Positions 53,931 through 62,790 of a stretch of 64,000 nucleotides of DNA are shown here, one piece after another. The first letter of the stretch is position 1. Every line of letters starts with the position of its first letter. The position numbers and the translations under genes are program-made. Source of the stretch: Thalassomonas sp. RHCl1 (lineage in GTDB: Bacteria; Pseudomonadota; Gammaproteobacteria; Enterobacterales; Alteromonadaceae); contig NZ_CANDNZ010000002.1 in assembly GCF_947387555.1 (NCBI RefSeq), forward strand, positions 496,001 through 560,000, in the 5' to 3' direction. A model generated the notes under the pieces. That model searched no databases and was not told where the DNA came from. It was given only the letters and a program-made list of their open reading frames with translations.

Positions 53931-55910
53931 CTAGGCCTCAGGCATTTTGTGGGAGAAGCGTAAAATAATAAATTCAGCCGGACGTACCACCGCCATGCCG
54001 ATTTCCACTATCATGCGGCCTTCGAGAATATCCATGGCGGTCATGGTAGTGCCTAAACCGACATTGACGAAAAACGCCTGCTTGGTGGTTGCCCCCTGCA
54101 GTGCACCGTCGCGCCATTGCAGGGTGAGAAAATTCTCTATCATGGCTTTGACCTTGATCCAGGTATTGGCATCGTTTGGCTCAAACACCGCCCAGTAGGT
54201 GGATTTTTTCACCGACTCTTCCACCATGTTGAAAAAGCGTCTGACGGAAATATAACGCCATTCATTGTCGTTGCCCGCCAACGTTCTCGCGCCCCAAACC
54301 ATCATGCCGCGGCCGGTAAAGGCGCGGATACAGTTGATGGACTTGCCGCTGTTAACATCGACATTTAAGGTTTCCTGGTCGAAGAAATCGATTTGCCGGT
54401 TCAGGCCGACCACGCCGTTAACACTGACATTGGCGGGGGCTTTCCAGACGCCTCGGGTGGAGTCGACCATGGCATAAATACCCGCCATAGCGCCGCTTGG
54501 CGGAATAGTGGTTAACGAGGCACCGATGGCGCGGACGATGTTTTTGTAAATGGGGTGGGAGTCGTACAGGGTGTCTTCCTGGGTGGTTTCATGTTTTTTC
54601 GCCGCGCTAAGAATTTCGGTGATCGGCACCATGACTTCGGCAAAGACCTCGGTGATTTTGCTAAGGCTGTTTAACTGTTTGGCGGTATTGTTGCCGTCGC
54701 CGAACACCTTGGCGGCATCTGCTGCGGCCGGTAGCGTGGTTTTAAAGATTTTGCCCCAGTCGTCGGTGTCCATGACATCGGCATACTTGGCAACGGCATA
54801 GAGGTTATAGCTGGAGGTTAATGCGGTATCGGCGGCGATATCATAAGAGATCAGTTTTGTCAGGCTGCCTTTGAGGGAGTCTTTCACCAGGCTGCTGATT
54901 TGGGTGACCATGAGCGGGTTTTTCAGCGCTGCGCCGCCGACATACCAGTTGTCCACCTGCAGGGCGATATCATAGATAAAGTTGTACAGGGCTTTATAGT
55001 TATTTGCCGTGCTGCTTTTCTTAAACTCATCCAGTAATTTGGTAAATTTTTTCGCTATCGTTGCCTGATCCCCTCTGAGGGTTTCCAGGCCGGTATCGAC
55101 GGCGTCTTTGTCATCAACCGCCTGCTCCAGGCTGTCGACGGTGGCATCAACTTGCGGATCCGGCACCAGGCCTTTCATGGAAAGTTCGATACCGGCGCGT
55201 TTGACCTTGCCCCGGATATCCCGGTAGTGCACGGCAATCGGTAAATTGGTTTTTAGCCAGGGGGTGTAGGCGGCGCCGTATTTAAGGTTGTTCATGCCGA
55301 TGTTGTTGCGAAAGGCTTCATAGACCAGGCCTTTCCAGTCGTAGGTGTCGGCGGGCTCAATTTCTTCCTGCAAGTCAAAAATACAGACCCTGTCTTGCAG
55401 GTCTTTACATTGCACCAGCGCCTGTTTTTGCAGGCCGTAGAAGTTACCGGCATCGAGGTTGACCGCATCCGGGAACAGGATCATGGTGGGTTCGTCCTGC
55501 TTTTTCAAAGCCGCCAGGCCGCTGTCAAAATCTGTTCTTACCGGGCCGTCGCTGTTATCTTCAAATACCCCCACTGAGACGATATAACATTTGCCGCCGC
55601 CGTTTTTAAAGAACATGCGGATGGCGTCGTACATATAAAACTTTGAGGTCATTTTACTGTCTGCAACCGCGAAGTTTTCGTCGAGGCTGACGCTGTCGAC
55701 GTTGATTGGCGGCGCTTCGCCAAACAGCAGGTTGTATTCCGGCAATGAGGTGACTTCGGTCGGTTTTAGCAATAAGTCCCGCTCGGTATTTCTTTTTGCC
55801 TTTTGGGTATAACCGATAAACGCCGGGATTGCCGTTTCAACTTGCGCAACCGAGGGCGGAAAAATTGATATTTCTTCAACGTAAACATCTGGGGTTTTGT
55901 AACTTGCCAT
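53931..55910 (-). CDS. eCIS contractile sheath protein (Afp2/3/4-like)
   Basis: A 659-residue sheath subunit. The conserved N-terminal arm reads YKTPDVYVEEISIFPPSVAQ followed by VETAIPAFIGYT; the C-terminal domain contains MVWGARTLAGNDNEWRYISV followed by RRFFNMVEESVKKST, then VNVGLGTTMTAMDI and the last strand MVEIG-type FIILRFSHKMPEA. Only one sheath gene is present, unlike Afp, which has three. The middle (about 220-400) holds an inserted helical region, Gly/Ala/Lys-rich, likely exposed on the outside of the sheath. Confidence 0.95.
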   Translation of the reverse strand: MASYKTPDVYVEEISIFPPSVAQVETAIPAFIGYTQKAKRNTERDLLLKPTEVTSLPEYNLLFGEAPPINVDSVSLDENFAVADSKMTSKFYMYDAIRMFFKNGGGKCYIVSVGVFEDNSDGPVRTDFDSGLAALKKQDEPTMILFPDAVNLDAGNFYGLQKQALVQCKDLQDRVCIFDLQEEIEPADTYDWKGLVYEAFRNNIGMNNLKYGAAYTPWLKTNLPIAVHYRDIRGKVKRAGIELSMKGLVPDPQVDATVDSLEQAVDDKDAVDTGLETLRGDQATIAKKFTKLLDEFKKSSTANNYKALYNFIYDIALQVDNWYVGGAALKNPLMVTQISSLVKDSLKGSLTKLISYDIAADTALTSSYNLYAVAKYADVMDTDDWGKIFKTTLPAAADAAKVFGDGNNTAKQLNSLSKITEVFAEVMVPITEILSAAKKHETTQEDTLYDSHPIYKNIVRAIGASLTTIPPSGAMAGIYAMVDSTRGVWKAPANVSVNGVVGLNRQIDFFDQETLNVDVNSGKSINCIRAFTGRGMMVWGARTLAGNDNEWRYISVRRFFNMVEESVKKSTYWAVFEPNDANTWIKVKAMIENFLTLQWRDGALQGATTKQAFFVNVGLGTTMTAMDILEGRMIVEIGMAVVRPAEFIILRFSHKMPEA

Positions 55911-55930
55911 GGTTGTCGTCCTGTCCTTTT

Positions 55931-57067
55931 TTAAATGTAGAAATACACCTGGGAGTAGATGGGTTCACTGCCGGTTTCTGTTGCTATGTTAGTAATGTCC
56001 GGATTGGGCAAAGGGGTTTCTTCATAAACACTGTGCCCCGGTCCGGTGGTGATATCCCGTTTTAAGGTGAAGCCTTTTAGCGGCGCCTTTTTTAACGGAA
56101 TTTTGGTGGTTCCCGAATCGAAGGGGATCACCTGGGTATTGTCCGCCAGAGTAATGCTGGTCTTGCGGGTAAAATTGGCGGTAAAGACGGTGGAGACTAC
56201 GTCGAGATTCTCCGGCGGGACACTGTCCCGGTATTTAAGGCCAATGAAATAGCGCCAGATGGTAGAGCGGTTGTTGAGTCTGACGCGATAGGTTTTTGCC
56301 GTTACCTGGCCTGAATTGTCGATAAACTGATATTCGTCAGCTACGTCTGTATTTTGGAAAATGTCAATTAAACCAAAGGGTTGCTTGCGATAAAGCTGAG
56401 AGTCCAGGTAAAAGCTTTCCTGTACTTCGCCGTCTATGACCAGGGTGTAGATATCGGATGTCTGCAGAGATAAATCAACCTGGGCGCTGAACTCACGCAA
56501 TCCGGCATTTACTTCGGGGTCGAGTTTTTCCAGGGTTTGACTGAACACCGGCATCAGCTGGCGATCTGTGATAGTGAGAGAAGCGCTGTCGCTTTCTTTT
56601 GAAAAGGAGTAAGTAAATTGCTCTGCTCTTAACCTGGTCTTGTCCAGGGCCGATAAGTAAGGGCTGCTGGTGTCTTGTATCAGCAGTAGCTCGTCTGTGC
56701 CGTCGATATCCTGGATATTGTTTTGCCGGTTATGCAAATAAAAAATTGCCGAACGCTCGCCGGTAAGCGGTAAATCCGAGTAATACACCAGGTTAGGGGT
56801 TTTCGCCATCAGCAAAAAGCGCAATCGGCTGAGATCGGACAGCGGGATCAAAGGTTTTGCCGAGTTGCCAGGATCTGATTTGTATAACACGATGAAGCCG
56901 CCGGGCACCTGACGAAACAACAAGCCCTGGTTTTTTAACGCTGCTTTGCAGTCAGAGGTCGGGACAATATCGAAGTCTTCATCCCTGTGGCTGTAGCTGT
57001 TGTCTGCTTGTTTGTAGAATTCATGGAAGAATTCGACGGCAAAAAGTGTGCGGTAACCCGATTCCAT
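55931..57067 (-). CDS. Unassigned eCIS protein, possible cap adaptor
   Basis: A 378-residue protein between the DUF4255 cap gene and the sheath gene. It begins MESGYRTLFAVEFFHEFY and is beta-rich without membrane segments or catalytic motifs. The start ATG at 57067 overlaps the preceding TGA by one base (TGATG); a GTG at 57070 is also possible. The position beside the cap gene resembles the second cap protein (16B) of marine eCIS such as AlgoCIS, so I suggest a cap-adaptor role, by position only. Confidence 0.6.
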   Translation of the reverse strand: MESGYRTLFAVEFFHEFYKQADNSYSHRDEDFDIVPTSDCKAALKNQGLLFRQVPGGFIVLYKSDPGNSAKPLIPLSDLSRLRFLLMAKTPNLVYYSDLPLTGERSAIFYLHNRQNNIQDIDGTDELLLIQDTSSPYLSALDKTRLRAEQFTYSFSKESDSASLTITDRQLMPVFSQTLEKLDPEVNAGLREFSAQVDLSLQTSDIYTLVIDGEVQESFYLDSQLYRKQPFGLIDIFQNTDVADEYQFIDNSGQVTAKTYRVRLNNRSTIWRYFIGLKYRDSVPPENLDVVSTVFTANFTRKTSITLADNTQVIPFDSGTTKIPLKKAPLKGFTLKRDITTGPGHSVYEETPLPNPDITNIATETGSEPIYSQVYFYI

Positions 57068-57645
57068 CACATACCGCTCCCTTCAAGTGCAAACTTGCTG
57101 ACACCGGTCTGTTCGCTGCTGACCAATTCTTCCTGGATGATCAGCATGCGCACCTTATAACAGATGGACGGCAGGTACTTAGCGCCGAGGTAACCCCAGA
57201 GGTGGTTTTGCTGCTCCAGCCCCATGGTATGCAGCTCGACAATGAGTTTTTCCAGTTTAGGGTCGAGATCCGGGGTATTGCTGCTGACAAAAACGCTTTT
57301 TGCCTGGAAAAAACTCATTGCCGCCGAGAGAAATTTCAGCCCGGTTTCATAATCGTTGAAGTTCGATGCTATCAGGATATAGAGATTTATTTTGATTTCC
57401 GGGTTGCGGTACATTACCTGACCGTCGGCGGATTTTTTCACGGCGTTTTGCGCCTTGTTGACTTTTTCTTCCTCGATATTGATCAAGGAAAGCCCGAGCT
57501 GGTCTTTGGGGATCACCACAGCGCCGTCTTCTTTTACCAAAGGGCTGACGGCAACGGTTTCATTGCTGGTCACATTAAGATCGGGGAGTGATTTTAAATA
57601 CTGATGGATCTGATTTTTCAGAACATCCATGCACTTATCAATCAT
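57067..57645 (-). CDS. eCIS cap/tail-terminator protein, DUF4255 (Afp16-like)
   Basis: A 192-residue member of the DUF4255/Pvc16-N family, the first gene of the operon. It begins MIDKCMDVLKNQIHQYLKSL; other family marks are GLSLINIEEEKVNKAQ and LYILIASNFNDYETGLKFLS. In Afp and PVC the equivalent protein caps the distal end of the particle and ends tube growth. Ribosome site AGGGA is nine bases before the ATG. Confidence 0.9.
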   Translation of the reverse strand: MIDKCMDVLKNQIHQYLKSLPDLNVTSNETVAVSPLVKEDGAVVIPKDQLGLSLINIEEEKVNKAQNAVKKSADGQVMYRNPEIKINLYILIASNFNDYETGLKFLSAAMSFFQAKSVFVSSNTPDLDPKLEKLIVELHTMGLEQQNHLWGYLGAKYLPSICYKVRMLIIQEELVSSEQTGVSKFALEGSGM

Positions 57646-57948
57646 TGCCAGTTATCCCTAAAAACGCCTTAGTTAGTATTGTTATTAAATAAAAGCCGGC
57701 ACATGACTGCGGTCAGTTAACTGCTGGGATCACTGAGGGCAAGCGATTGGTCAATCAAAGAAAATACTGCAAAATTGAAACGGCATGGGCCAATGACTTT
57801 TGTAAATAAAGGTAGTTCAATTAATCAAAAAAAGTAAAAAAAATATCTGAAAAATTGTTAATCAAGCGCTGCCACTGATTGCACAACCAGTTTGGAACCT
57901 AACACCCGGCTTTAAATCTAAGTTCATAATGTTCAGGAGTATTTTCAG
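57646..57948. other. Divergent promoter region of the eCIS operon and the FliG-like gene
   Basis: About 300 bases with a perfect palindrome CAGTTAACTG at 57714-57723 and an A-rich tract (57827-57842). No convincing -10/-35 or sigma-54 pair was seen. Since all eCIS genes are on one strand with gaps of at most about 130 bases, the main eCIS promoter should lie here. Confidence 0.5.
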
Positions 57949-58422
57949 ATGTCTTTTGACAAACAACTTAAAGGGCAAACAAGGATAAGCGGCGCTATGG
58001 TTGCTATTGACGGAATTAAAATTGCCGCGGCGATTTTAAATTGCTTTTCCCAACAGCAGGGCAAGGAAATGATGGCTGCCTTGCAAGGGCAGGATTTACC
58101 GCTGGCAGAAAAAATTCAGTCGCAGCTGTTCGTGTTTGATGACTTTGCCGAGGTTGACGATCGCAGCATGCAAACCTTAATTGCCAAGATACCAAGGGAA
58201 AGCTTAAATCTGGCTTTGCGCGGAATTACGGGGGCGTGCCTGCAAAAGTTTTCTACCAATATGTCGGCCAATGCTGCGGCCATGTTAAAAGAAGAGCTGG
58301 ACAATGCACCGGCCAAAGCCCTGTCGGAAATTGAAAAAGTGCGTAAAAGCGTGATAGATGTTGCCAGGCAGCTTGAGGCCACGCAACGAATTATTCTAAA
58401 AGATGACGGCTTGTATATTTAG
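57949..58422 (+). CDS. Stand-alone FliG C-terminal-like protein, divergent from the eCIS operon
   Basis: A 157-residue protein resembling the middle and C-terminal part of the flagellar switch protein FliG. DGIKIAAAILNCFSQQQGKE matches the FliG GGxxxxAEILN helix; SQLFVFDDFAEVDDRSMQTL corresponds to the FliG MFVFEDLxxLDDRSIQ stretch; NLALRG and TNMSANAAAMLKEELDNAP correspond to the torque-helix region, and KSVIDVARQLEATQRIIL to the final helix. The FliG N-terminal domain that binds FliF is missing. Residues usually essential for torque are replaced: the torque-helix arginine by Asn (NMSANAA), the DD pair by EE, and the PVR arginine by Ala (AKA). This suggests a non-flagellar adaptor. No flagellar genes lie nearby. 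Ribosome site AGGAG. Confidence 0.72.
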   Translation: MSFDKQLKGQTRISGAMVAIDGIKIAAAILNCFSQQQGKEMMAALQGQDLPLAEKIQSQLFVFDDFAEVDDRSMQTLIAKIPRESLNLALRGITGACLQKFSTNMSANAAAMLKEELDNAPAKALSEIEKVRKSVIDVARQLEATQRIILKDDGLYI

Positions 58423-58519
58423 TGGTGACTTTCCCGTGGAAAAGGGAAGGGGGGGGCTGGGAAATACTTACCGTCCCCCTGGGATATAGCTGTGCTGATT
58501 GTTGTTATTGGACTGTCAA

Positions 58520-58825
58520 TCAGGCCTCTTGAAAATCCGGATGTCCGGCCATGACCTTGAGTTTGTTTAAGTCTCCCTGGGCCCATATATAATGCCTTTC
58601 ACCGTCATGGCCATTGCCGTTACCTTCCCCGACAATAGAATCTATATGCCAGCTTAAGGTGGAAAGTTTTTCGGTGACATAGGAGTCCTGGGCAAAATCA
58701 TCGGCTTTAAGTTCATTCACGAGCTCTTTAATGATTTCGTAGACTTGAAAAGAGGGATAGGTACTTGCTTGCCAGGTTTTTAACAGCTTTTCTATTTCAT
58801 CGAGTTTGCTTATTGGATTGTTCAT
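58520..58825 (-). CDS. Unknown 101-residue protein
   Basis: No family recognised. A helical, acidic protein (MNNPISKLDEIEKLLKTWQA, then YEIIKELVNELKADD) with a Gly/Asn-rich loop in the middle (GEGNGNGHDGE). AAGGA precedes the ATG at a good distance. It converges on the FliG-like gene with about 100 bases between stop codons, a stretch that holds only a weak TTCCC/GGGAA stem. Confidence 0.6.
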   Translation of the reverse strand: MNNPISKLDEIEKLLKTWQASTYPSFQVYEIIKELVNELKADDFAQDSYVTEKLSTLSWHIDSIVGEGNGNGHDGERHYIWAQGDLNKLKVMAGHPDFQEA

Positions 58826-59329
58826 CTTGCCATTCCTTTGGAAACTTGAGATTTAGTCAGCAAATTAAGATTAGTCGACAAATTAAGAGGTTTCAAAGAC
58901 CTGCGACAGACAAATTTATTAATTCTACATGAAAGCTTTTTTCATTGTGTTTTTATGGGCTATCGCTGGATAAAATGCTCAATAACTGCTTTGTAATTAA
59001 AATTCATATTTTGTTTGCGACAGCATTGTCAGACACGTCGGACAGTGCATGTTCGGCGCTGGCATATTGGGTAACAAGCACAAGTAGGGAAATTCCCGTA
59101 AAGCAGTACCCGGGCCTTTCAGGCCAGGGCTTCATCATTGAAACAAATACAACGTATGGTCATTGGGTTTTCTTTGTTTGCACCTGGCATTTTTTCGTTA
59201 GCTGAAAGGAAAGAAGAAACTGTTGAAGCTGAAAAACGTTCACCCCAGGGCAAGGTCGGTGTCAGGGGATAATTGTGATACCCCCTGTTATTGATGCTAC
59301 TTACCATCAATAACAGGGCTTATAAACGG
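58826..59329. other. Gene-free stretch
   Basis: About 500 bases. Two short frames here (58945-59205 plus and 59119-59310 minus) lack ribosome sites; the minus one reads PLTPTLPWGERFSAS, typical translation of a dispersed intergenic repeat, so I treat it as non-coding. A hairpin closes the region at 59283-59318. Confidence 0.5.
59283..59318 (-). terminator. Perfect 14-bp hairpin after the secreted cadherin-like gene
   Basis: CCCTGTTATTGATG (59283-59296) and CATCAATAACAGGG (59305-59318) with an 8-base loop, 11 bases beyond the stop codon of the minus-strand gene. No T-run follows; similar in style to the hairpin at 7475-7509. Confidence 0.55.
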
Positions 59330-60382
59330 TTAATTATGTATGGCGATATAGACTTCACCATATCTGACATTACCATTTGACCATTTTAAGGTATTACCGC
59401 TGCTGTCGGTAAGGGTGTAATACAAATAGACGATACCGCTAAAATCTGTGCTGGCGGTGTATTTGATTTTATTATTCACCACTTCAAAGACTTTCTCTTG
59501 GCTCCACATAGCCACTTTAAGGGTATAGCCCTCAACCCCGATATCGTTAGCCAGGGCATCTATAGTAACAGTTTCTCCTTTGGCCAGCATGGCGCTGTCG
59601 GTATTGATAATAGGCAGGGATACGCCACTTGGCTGGCGCACATAAATGATTGCTCTACGCCATTCCTTGGAAATACCGCCGCGGCTGTCATGTACTCGGT
59701 AGTATATGATCTGGATGCCGGAAAAACCGTCATTGTAAGGGGCAAAAGTGAGCGAATTGCCATTTTGGCTTAAAACACCGTGATCGATATTATTTTGGGA
59801 TGGCTCCAGCACTACAGACATGCTATCGCCGTCGGGATCATAATCGTTGCTGCTGGGATCAAAAGTGATGGCTTGGCCGTAACGGGATTCGTAGGCAATA
59901 TCTTTAACTACAGGTAGCTGGTTAGGTTTAGGTGCTTCACCGTTTGCCACTGAAATATCGATAATGATATTGGCCAGTAATGAACCAAAGGCAGTGTAGC
60001 TGAGGATCACTTTGTCATCGCCGGCAACCTCAGAGAAAAACTGAAAATCAGTATTGCCGATAATGCTGACCTGCCCATTGGCTGCAGGACTGGCAATAGT
60101 GATAGTGACATTTTCGCGGCCATAGGCATTCATTAAAGCCGACAACGACGCGGGTTCTTCAAGCGGTTGGATCACCGTTTCATATTGAGGGACTGAAAGC
60201 GATGTTAGGTAGGTGGTGGCATTTAACTCGATAAATTCGGTAAAACCGCTGGAATTACCGACAATGGCCATTTGCGGGTTTAACATTACCGGCTCGGAAA
60301 ATTCTGTTGCCGGTAGTGCGTTGACGGCGCTGCTGATAAATAATGAGCAGCCCAGTGCCGCTACTATGGTTTTAAATTTCAT
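59330..60382 (-). CDS. Secreted cadherin-like tandem-domain protein
   Basis: A 350-residue exported protein with a signal peptide (cleavage near SAVNALPATE). After a unique N-terminal part (about 23-80), three Ig/cadherin-like units follow: about 80-150 (AANGQVSIIGNTDFQF), about 155-255 (SSNDYDPDGDSMSVVLEPSQ and FSGIQIIYYRVHDSRGG) and about 258-350 (ANDIGVEGYTLKVAMWSQEK and FSGIVYLYYTLTDSSGN). The motifs are related to those in the 647-residue protein at 19159-21102, but each is a separate gene. Likely an extracellular adhesion or matrix protein. Confidence 0.78.
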   Translation of the reverse strand: MKFKTIVAALGCSLFISSAVNALPATEFSEPVMLNPQMAIVGNSSGFTEFIELNATTYLTSLSVPQYETVIQPLEEPASLSALMNAYGRENVTITIASPAANGQVSIIGNTDFQFFSEVAGDDKVILSYTAFGSLLANIIIDISVANGEAPKPNQLPVVKDIAYESRYGQAITFDPSSNDYDPDGDSMSVVLEPSQNNIDHGVLSQNGNSLTFAPYNDGFSGIQIIYYRVHDSRGGISKEWRRAIIYVRQPSGVSLPIINTDSAMLAKGETVTIDALANDIGVEGYTLKVAMWSQEKVFEVVNNKIKYTASTDFSGIVYLYYTLTDSSGNTLKWSNGNVRYGEVYIAIHN

Positions 60383-60940
60383 AACAATTCCTTTTAAATT
60401 TACGGAGATTTCATTATCGCCGGACTGCAGGTCATTTTGATCTAGACATAAGCATAGATACGGATGTATTTAACAATAGTTTTACATAAAGGTAAAGAAA
60501 AAATCATGACAGAAGCAGTTTTTTTCACTGCAAGCTATTGAACTAAACCGTTATTTTGGATTGTATCCAAAAATAAAGTTAACATACTGTTTCATATGGA
60601 TGCAGGTGTATTGTAGAAACGAACTAGCTGGCGCTATCAATTAGGACGTGTTGATCTTTTAAAAAGGAGTTTTGAATAGCATGGTGAAACGTTATAATTA
60701 ATTTCGTTAGAAAATGACAAAGCTGGACAGCTTTTCACATTTACCAAGGTTTGGGTGTCCAAGCTTGGTCTATTAGACCGCTTTTGCCACTGAGCGGTCA
60801 TTAACGTCAGAGCTGTGACTATTTATTTAGATGAGATTTTGTATCGATAACGCCTTACTAAGCTTTGAGTAAAAGTGTGCCATAATGAAGCGAAGTCGGC
60901 ACACGTTTACGAATCAAATTTAAGCAACTGGTTAGATTTT
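60383..60940. other. Gene-free stretch with inverted repeats
   Basis: Contains TTTTGGAT-TGT-ATCCAAAA (60554-60572), which has the shape of an operator, and GACCGCT with AGCGGTC around 60776-60801, a possible terminator for the ATPase gene. TTAGGACGTGTTGATCTTTT at about 60641-60660 looks like an insertion-sequence end but I could not pair it. No reading frame is supported. Confidence 0.4.
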
Positions 60941-62194
60941 TTAATTTAGCTTAAACATTTTTTTACGGACAATTTCAGTTTCATCATCTTTATGCAACAT
61001 AATTCTAATACACATTAAATAGCGCGGATCCGTTAAAGTGTATGATTTAGAATGTGCAACTTTTTTAAGGACTGGTTTTTCACCTTTAGCCAAGTGAGAT
61101 AGAACCTGCCCGATCCCTGAATTACTTTCAGGAGCGTTGTTTGGAAATTCTTTTGCTATTTGTTCACCAACTATAGTTGTGTTCACTTGGTGATTTGAAA
61201 TTTTTCCTAAAGCATAGATAACTTGGTTTCTTCTTCCACTAACAGTTTCGTCAGCATTTAAATGTTTCTCTAAAACGGAATAGTTTTCACGCAAGCCTTT
61301 TTTTAGCCAATTTTGATCAGCTAGATCTAACATGGAAGGTTTATATTCCCAGCGGTTATCTTCGATAAGATACGAGAGACCTTCACAGTATTCATGCAAT
61401 CTTTGTGGTACACCAAGAGTTATATCAAATATGTGTTGTGCTAACCTTTTTAATTGCGTATCGCCAATATTAACTCTCAAAAGATCTTGAAAGCCTTTCT
61501 CGGAAAATGTCTGTACTTGGCCTGGAAATAAACCTGCAACTCTTGATATTTCCTCTATTCTATTACCAACTGACGCTGGGTTTTTAGCTGATGAAAAATA
61601 TTCCAGTACTTGATTAGGAACACCTACAATTAGAAATTTTACATTGTATTGAGAGTAACGAGAATCATCTAAAAGTATTATGATATCACACAGTTCACTC
61701 ATTAGATCCTCATTTTTAAAAATGGTTTCCACATTATCAAAAACTATTACTACAGGTTTACTGTTAGTGTTTGAGCTGAGTGACTTAAAAGATTCAATTA
61801 ATTTATCTTCCTGCTTTATTTCATAATTACCTTGATGAGCTAATTCAGCTGTACCAACAGCTTTGATGCCTGCCTTTTTAGTTTCTGAATAGGACGATTT
61901 TTGAACTGAACCATTTTTTACACATACTGAATAAATCTCATCTACAATTGACTTCTTTATGGAAGCACTAGCACAATTAGCAACAACGTAATCAATTTCA
62001 TGCTCAGAAAATACTCTCTTATACAACCATGACTTACCATTACCGCTCTCTCCGAAAAGAAATGAGTGCATACTACCTCGAATCGAACGGATTAACTCTT
62101 TTTCCAGCGATTCTCTCACAATATACATGTTCTTATTTACATCTGAACTTCGAGGTGTAAATACATCATTAATACTTTTTCTTTTTCCAAACAT
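60941..62194 (-). CDS. ORC/Cdc6-like AAA ATPase
   Basis: A 417-residue P-loop ATPase, clearly more A+T-rich than the eCIS genes. Walker A GESGNGKS is at 48-55 and Walker B VVIVFDNVE at 148-156. A sensor-like FLIVGVPNQVLEYF follows near 198-211, then a lid region (TLGVPQRLHEYCEGLSYL) and a winged-helix-like C-terminus with a HLAKGEKPVLKKVAHSKSYT wing and the TDPRYLMCIRIML end. The organisation resembles archaeal Orc1/Cdc6-type or NTPase-HTH proteins, many of which are found in defence or mobile regions. No effector gene is adjacent. Function unknown; lateral transfer likely. Confidence 0.72.
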   Translation of the reverse strand: MFGKRKSINDVFTPRSSDVNKNMYIVRESLEKELIRSIRGSMHSFLFGESGNGKSWLYKRVFSEHEIDYVVANCASASIKKSIVDEIYSVCVKNGSVQKSSYSETKKAGIKAVGTAELAHQGNYEIKQEDKLIESFKSLSSNTNSKPVVIVFDNVETIFKNEDLMSELCDIIILLDDSRYSQYNVKFLIVGVPNQVLEYFSSAKNPASVGNRIEEISRVAGLFPGQVQTFSEKGFQDLLRVNIGDTQLKRLAQHIFDITLGVPQRLHEYCEGLSYLIEDNRWEYKPSMLDLADQNWLKKGLRENYSVLEKHLNADETVSGRRNQVIYALGKISNHQVNTTIVGEQIAKEFPNNAPESNSGIGQVLSHLAKGEKPVLKKVAHSKSYTLTDPRYLMCIRIMLHKDDETEIVRKKMFKLN

Positions 62195-62340
62195 GAATTT
62201 TCCTATGAACCCAATAAAGATCTAACAGTATATTACGTAGACGCTTCAGTAACACCATCTACTTATTTACATTACAACTTACCGTAAAGCTCTTTTATTT
62301 CAACCCCTTATTTCACACATTCAAAACTGGTTATAAAAAG

Positions 62341-62418
62341 GTGAATATTACTGAGCGTTCTCTACAATATGAAACACCTGCTGAAAGATTTAACCAGTGT
62401 GTTGCGCTCATAGATTGA
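62341..62418 (+). pseudogene. C-terminal remnant of an IS30-family transposase
   Basis: Bases 62353-62418 translate to ERSLQYETPAERFNQCVALI then Asp and a stop, the typical end of IS30-type transposases. Only about 22 codons remain; no upstream transposase domain or terminal repeats were found. Confidence 0.65.
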
Positions 62419-62735
62419 ACTCAAGGCACTAACCGGGCATATTATTATAATCATGTGGTGGGCGGCAGGAACAAAGGAAAATTTAAAGCCAAGTATTAGC
62501 CTGCTCTCACTTTATCTGTATAACAAGTTGCAGAACTTACTTATTGTTTTTAAAGCTGATTGTTAAAGAGGAATGTGGTCAGTTATTCCCCCAATGCTCC
62601 CGCCAAAAACACTTCGAACACTGTAGATTTATATAGTGTTTTGTACTATACCTTAAAGGGTTAAACAACGATTCATCAACAACCAGAGGAGGTGTTTTCT
62701 TGCCTGTAAATAGTTAATAAAGAGCAATTGTTTAA

Positions 62736-62790
62736 CCGGCAAAGCGCCGGGTAGCAATTAAGCGCTACCCCTGAGTGTTGGAGCACTCAG
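62736..62790 (+). promoter_or_regulatory. Three tandem hairpins in the leader of a small-gene pair
   Basis: CCGGC/GCCGG (62736-62740 and 62746-62750), GGGTAGC/GCTACCC (62749-62755 and 62764-62770) and CTGAGTG/CACTCAG (62771-62777 and 62784-62790). They end 44 bases before the start codon at 62835 and could regulate translation or transcription of the small genes. No known riboswitch consensus recognised. Confidence 0.5.

Noticed and set aside
26199-57645. Prophage or type VI secretion instead of eCIS
   Set aside because: No capsid, terminase, portal, TssJLM membrane complex or ClpV were found, while DUF4255, DUF5908, DUF4157 and the dedicated ATPase are eCIS markers.
58945-59205. 86-codon plus-strand frame
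   Set aside because: No ribosome site or family, overlaps the repeat-like stretch.
59119-59310. 63-codon minus-strand frame containing PLTPTLPWGER
   Set aside because: This is the typical translation of a dispersed intergenic repeat; no ribosome site.
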